In this document: positions 62,161-64,000 of the stretch, piece by piece
Numbering within the stretch: position 1 is the stretch's first letter
Layout: the number at the start of each line of letters is the position of its first letter
NCBI RefSeq assembly: GCF_026410255.1
Contig: NZ_JAPMLL010000012.1
Span: forward strand, 62,001-126,000
Direction: 5' to 3'
Length of the DNA: 64,000 nt
Source: Xanthomarina sp. F1114
GTDB lineage: Bacteria; Bacteroidota; Bacteroidia; Flavobacteriales; Flavobacteriaceae
Notes under the pieces: model-generated
Told to the model about the DNA's origin: nothing
The model's database searches: none
Seen by the model: only the letters and a program-made list of their open reading frames with translations
Made by a program: the position numbers and the translations under genes

Positions 62161-64000
62161 TTACCAGATTCTAACTCTATTTTCAGGAGCAATATACATG
62201 CTATCTCCTTCTTTAATATTAAATGCTTCATAAAAAGCATCTACATTTAATAAAGGTTGTACTGCACGATTCATTCCAGGAGAATGAGGATCTGTTTTTA
62301 TTCTAGTTTTTAATGCATCATCACGCATTTTTATTCTCCAGATGGTTGCCCAGCTCATAAAGAAACGTTGTTCAGCAGTAAAACCATCAATATCTTCTGG
62401 TCTTCCATTTTCTTTAAAATCTAACTGTAAAGCATCATATGCGGCTAATACACCACCTAAGTCACCAATATTTTCACCTAAAGTAAATTTACCATTAATA
62501 AATACATCTGGTAATACTTCAATTGCACTATATTGATCTGCTAACTGCTGTCCCAAAGCTTCAAACTGCTCTAAATCTTTATCTGTCCACCAGTTATTTA
62601 AGTTTCCGTCTTTATCATAACGCGACCCTGAATCGTCAAAACTATGAGAAATCTCATGGCCAATTACTGCACCAATACCACCATAATTTACAGCATCATC
62701 TGCTTGAAAGTTATAAAATGGAGGTTGTAAAATGGCTGCTGGAAATACTATTTCATTAAATGAAGGATTAAAATAAGCATTCACCGTTTGAGGTGCCATA
62801 TACCACTCACTTTTATCAACTGGCTTCCCTAATTTATCAATATTTCTTTTAAAATTCCACGCACGTGCATTCAATGAGTTTTGAAGATAAGATCCACCAT
62901 CTTCAACACTTTGTACTTCTAATTCTGAATAATCTTTCCATTTGTCTGGATAGGCTATCTTAATTGATGTAGATTGTAATTTTTCAATGGCTTTTTGCTT
63001 TGTTTCAGGGCTCATCCATTCTAATTTATTGATACGATTTTCAAAGGCCAAAATAACATTCTTAATCATTTTCTCGGCTTTTGTTTTTGCCTCTGGAGGG
63101 AACATTTTATCTACGTAAAGCTTTCCTAAAGCTTCGCCAATAGTTCCATTTAGTACTCCTAAAGCTCGTTCATCTCTGGGACGTTGTTTTTTAGCTCCGC
63201 TTAATGCACGTCCATAAAACTCCCAACTTGCTGTTTCTAACTCAGTACTTAGTTTTCCTGCTGCCCCATTAAAAGCATGCCAACGCAAATAAGCTTTCCA
63301 GTCGTCTACATTACCATCTGCTAAGACCTCTTGCAAACGATTGAAATAATTTAAATCGCCTACAATAACTGTATCTAATTCTTTTACACCAATTCCTTCT
63401 ATATAATTTCTCCAATTTACAGCCGGCACCATTTTCTGCACCTCTTCTATAGATCTCGGGTTATAACGTTTTCTTGCATCTCGTCTATCAACTTTATCCA
63501 TTTTAGCTTCAGCTAAACGCGTTTCAAAAGCTAAAATTTGTTTGGCTTCAGCATTAGCATCAGCTTCTGTTTCACCCAAATACTGTAGCATCCTAGTAAT
63601 ATAACTAACGTATTTTTCACGTTTTTCTTTAGAGTCTGCATCGTCTTTTACATAGTAATCACGATCTGGCAGACCTGTACTACCTCCTCCTAAATAGGCG
63701 ACGTTACGGTTACTATCTTTTGGATCTGCACCAACACCAAAACCATATAAACCACCTCCACCTTGAGGCTCCATTTCTATCATATATGCCTGTAAATCGT
63801 CAATGTTTTTTATGGCATCAATTTTAGTCAAATTAGGTTTTATTGGATTAATTCCCTGTTTATCACGACCAATAGTGTCCATGATTGTTTCATATAGAAA
63901 AACGGCCTTTTCCTGATCGGATCCAGGCATTACTTGAATTTTAGAAGCATCCTTCTCATTCGACATAGCTTCTTCTAAAATACTCAATGCATCTGCATCT
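62161..64000 (-). CDS. M13 family metallopeptidase (PepO-like), 5' end beyond window
   Basis: At least 612 residues, N-terminus missing: the frame is still open at the window edge, so the TTG near 63987 is internal. Zinc site: HEISH in VIGHEISHSFDDSG, with the downstream glutamate in ENIGDLGGVLAAY; NAYFNPSFNEIVFPA precedes them and the family's C-terminal PENRVRIW end is present. The neprilysin/PepO family cleaves oligopeptides, and flavobacterial members are usually lipoproteins, but the signal is outside the window. Confidence 0.93.
   Translation of the reverse strand, partial: DADALSILEEAMSNEKDASKIQVMPGSDQEKAVFLYETIMDTIGRDKQGINPIKPNLTKIDAIKNIDDLQAYMIEMEPQGGGGLYGFGVGADPKDSNRNVAYLGGGSTGLPDRDYYVKDDADSKEKREKYVSYITRMLQYLGETEADANAEAKQILAFETRLAEAKMDKVDRRDARKRYNPRSIEEVQKMVPAVNWRNYIEGIGVKELDTVIVGDLNYFNRLQEVLADGNVDDWKAYLRWHAFNGAAGKLSTELETASWEFYGRALSGAKKQRPRDERALGVLNGTIGEALGKLYVDKMFPPEAKTKAEKMIKNVILAFENRINKLEWMSPETKQKAIEKLQSTSIKIAYPDKWKDYSELEVQSVEDGGSYLQNSLNARAWNFKRNIDKLGKPVDKSEWYMAPQTVNAYFNPSFNEIVFPAAILQPPFYNFQADDAVNYGGIGAVIGHEISHSFDDSGSRYDKDGNLNNWWTDKDLEQFEALGQQLADQYSAIEVLPDVFINGKFTLGENIGDLGGVLAAYDALQLDFKENGRPEDIDGFTAEQRFFMSWATIWRIKMRDDALKTRIKTDPHSPGMNRAVQPLLNVDAFYEAFNIKEGDSMYIAPENRVRIW

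Overview
The window is AT-rich chromosomal DNA from a member of the Bacteroidetes, almost certainly a marine-type Flavobacteriaceae. Evidence: five secreted proteins end in type IX secretion (T9SS) sorting tails; recognisable -7 boxes follow TAnnTTTG, the Bacteroidetes primary sigma consensus; Shine-Dalgarno sequences are scarce; and the gene set (flavobacterial RibF, Pth with an N-terminal extension, DUF4286, GEVED and GLUG proteins, an OlsF-like aminolipid synthase) fits. No phage, insertion sequence, CRISPR array or plasmid function was seen. Most of the window is core genome.

Layout. 1-2.4 kb: dCMP deaminase, HupE/UreJ protein and MscS channel (minus strand), then tRNA-Leu(CAA). 2.9-5.4 kb: prs, rplY, pth. 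5.7-11.6 kb: two tandem paralogous M43 metalloproteases carrying T9SS tails, each with its own terminator. 11.7-15.3 kb: ribF overlapping an HTTM membrane protein, then serS. 15.5-22.3 kb: a 41-residue membrane peptide, a TPR lipoprotein-like factor, GNAT, DUF4286, rsmA, mgtE, a SerA-like dehydrogenase and a frameshifted DUF1801 gene. 22.6-28.2 kb: small membrane protein, olsF-like acyltransferase, aspartate kinase and GNAT (minus), then fbp and a TerB-like gene. 28.4-37.7 kb: mfd, yraN, zinc-ribbon protein, S66 carboxypeptidase, metG, methyltransferase, ferritin, and a Cys/Lys-rich 57-residue protein. 38.0-45.6 kb: three-lipoprotein operon, S9 peptidase, tex, EamA transporter. 45.7-50.6 kb: cell-wall hydrolase-like protein, ssb, spermidine-synthase-like protein, DUF6265, zinc-ribbon, DUF302, GLUG/T9SS protein. 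50.8-53.1 kb: a probable nitric-oxide/redox response locus (candidate RNA, hemerythrin-PAS protein, 38-residue peptide, COX4-like subunit, Rrf2 regulator). 53.5-57.2 kb: CBS protein, M28 membrane peptidase, TPR protein. 57.3-64 kb: two GEVED T9SS proteins and a 5'-truncated M13 peptidase, all minus strand.

How they work together. Housekeeping translation, nucleotide, cofactor and DNA-repair genes alternate with a heavy envelope and secreted-protease load (M43 x2, S9, M28, M13, S66), as expected for a protein-degrading flavobacterium. No clearly new multi-gene system was found. The best leads are the candidate structured RNA near 50.87 kb beside the hemerythrin/Rrf2 locus, three helically phased GTTTGTA repeats at 46.92 kb, the A8-tract frameshift at 22.1 kb, a hairpin abutting the yraN start codon, and several uncharacterised very small proteins. 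Several start codons were moved from the longest reading frame because a promoter box or a conserved N-terminus decides them.
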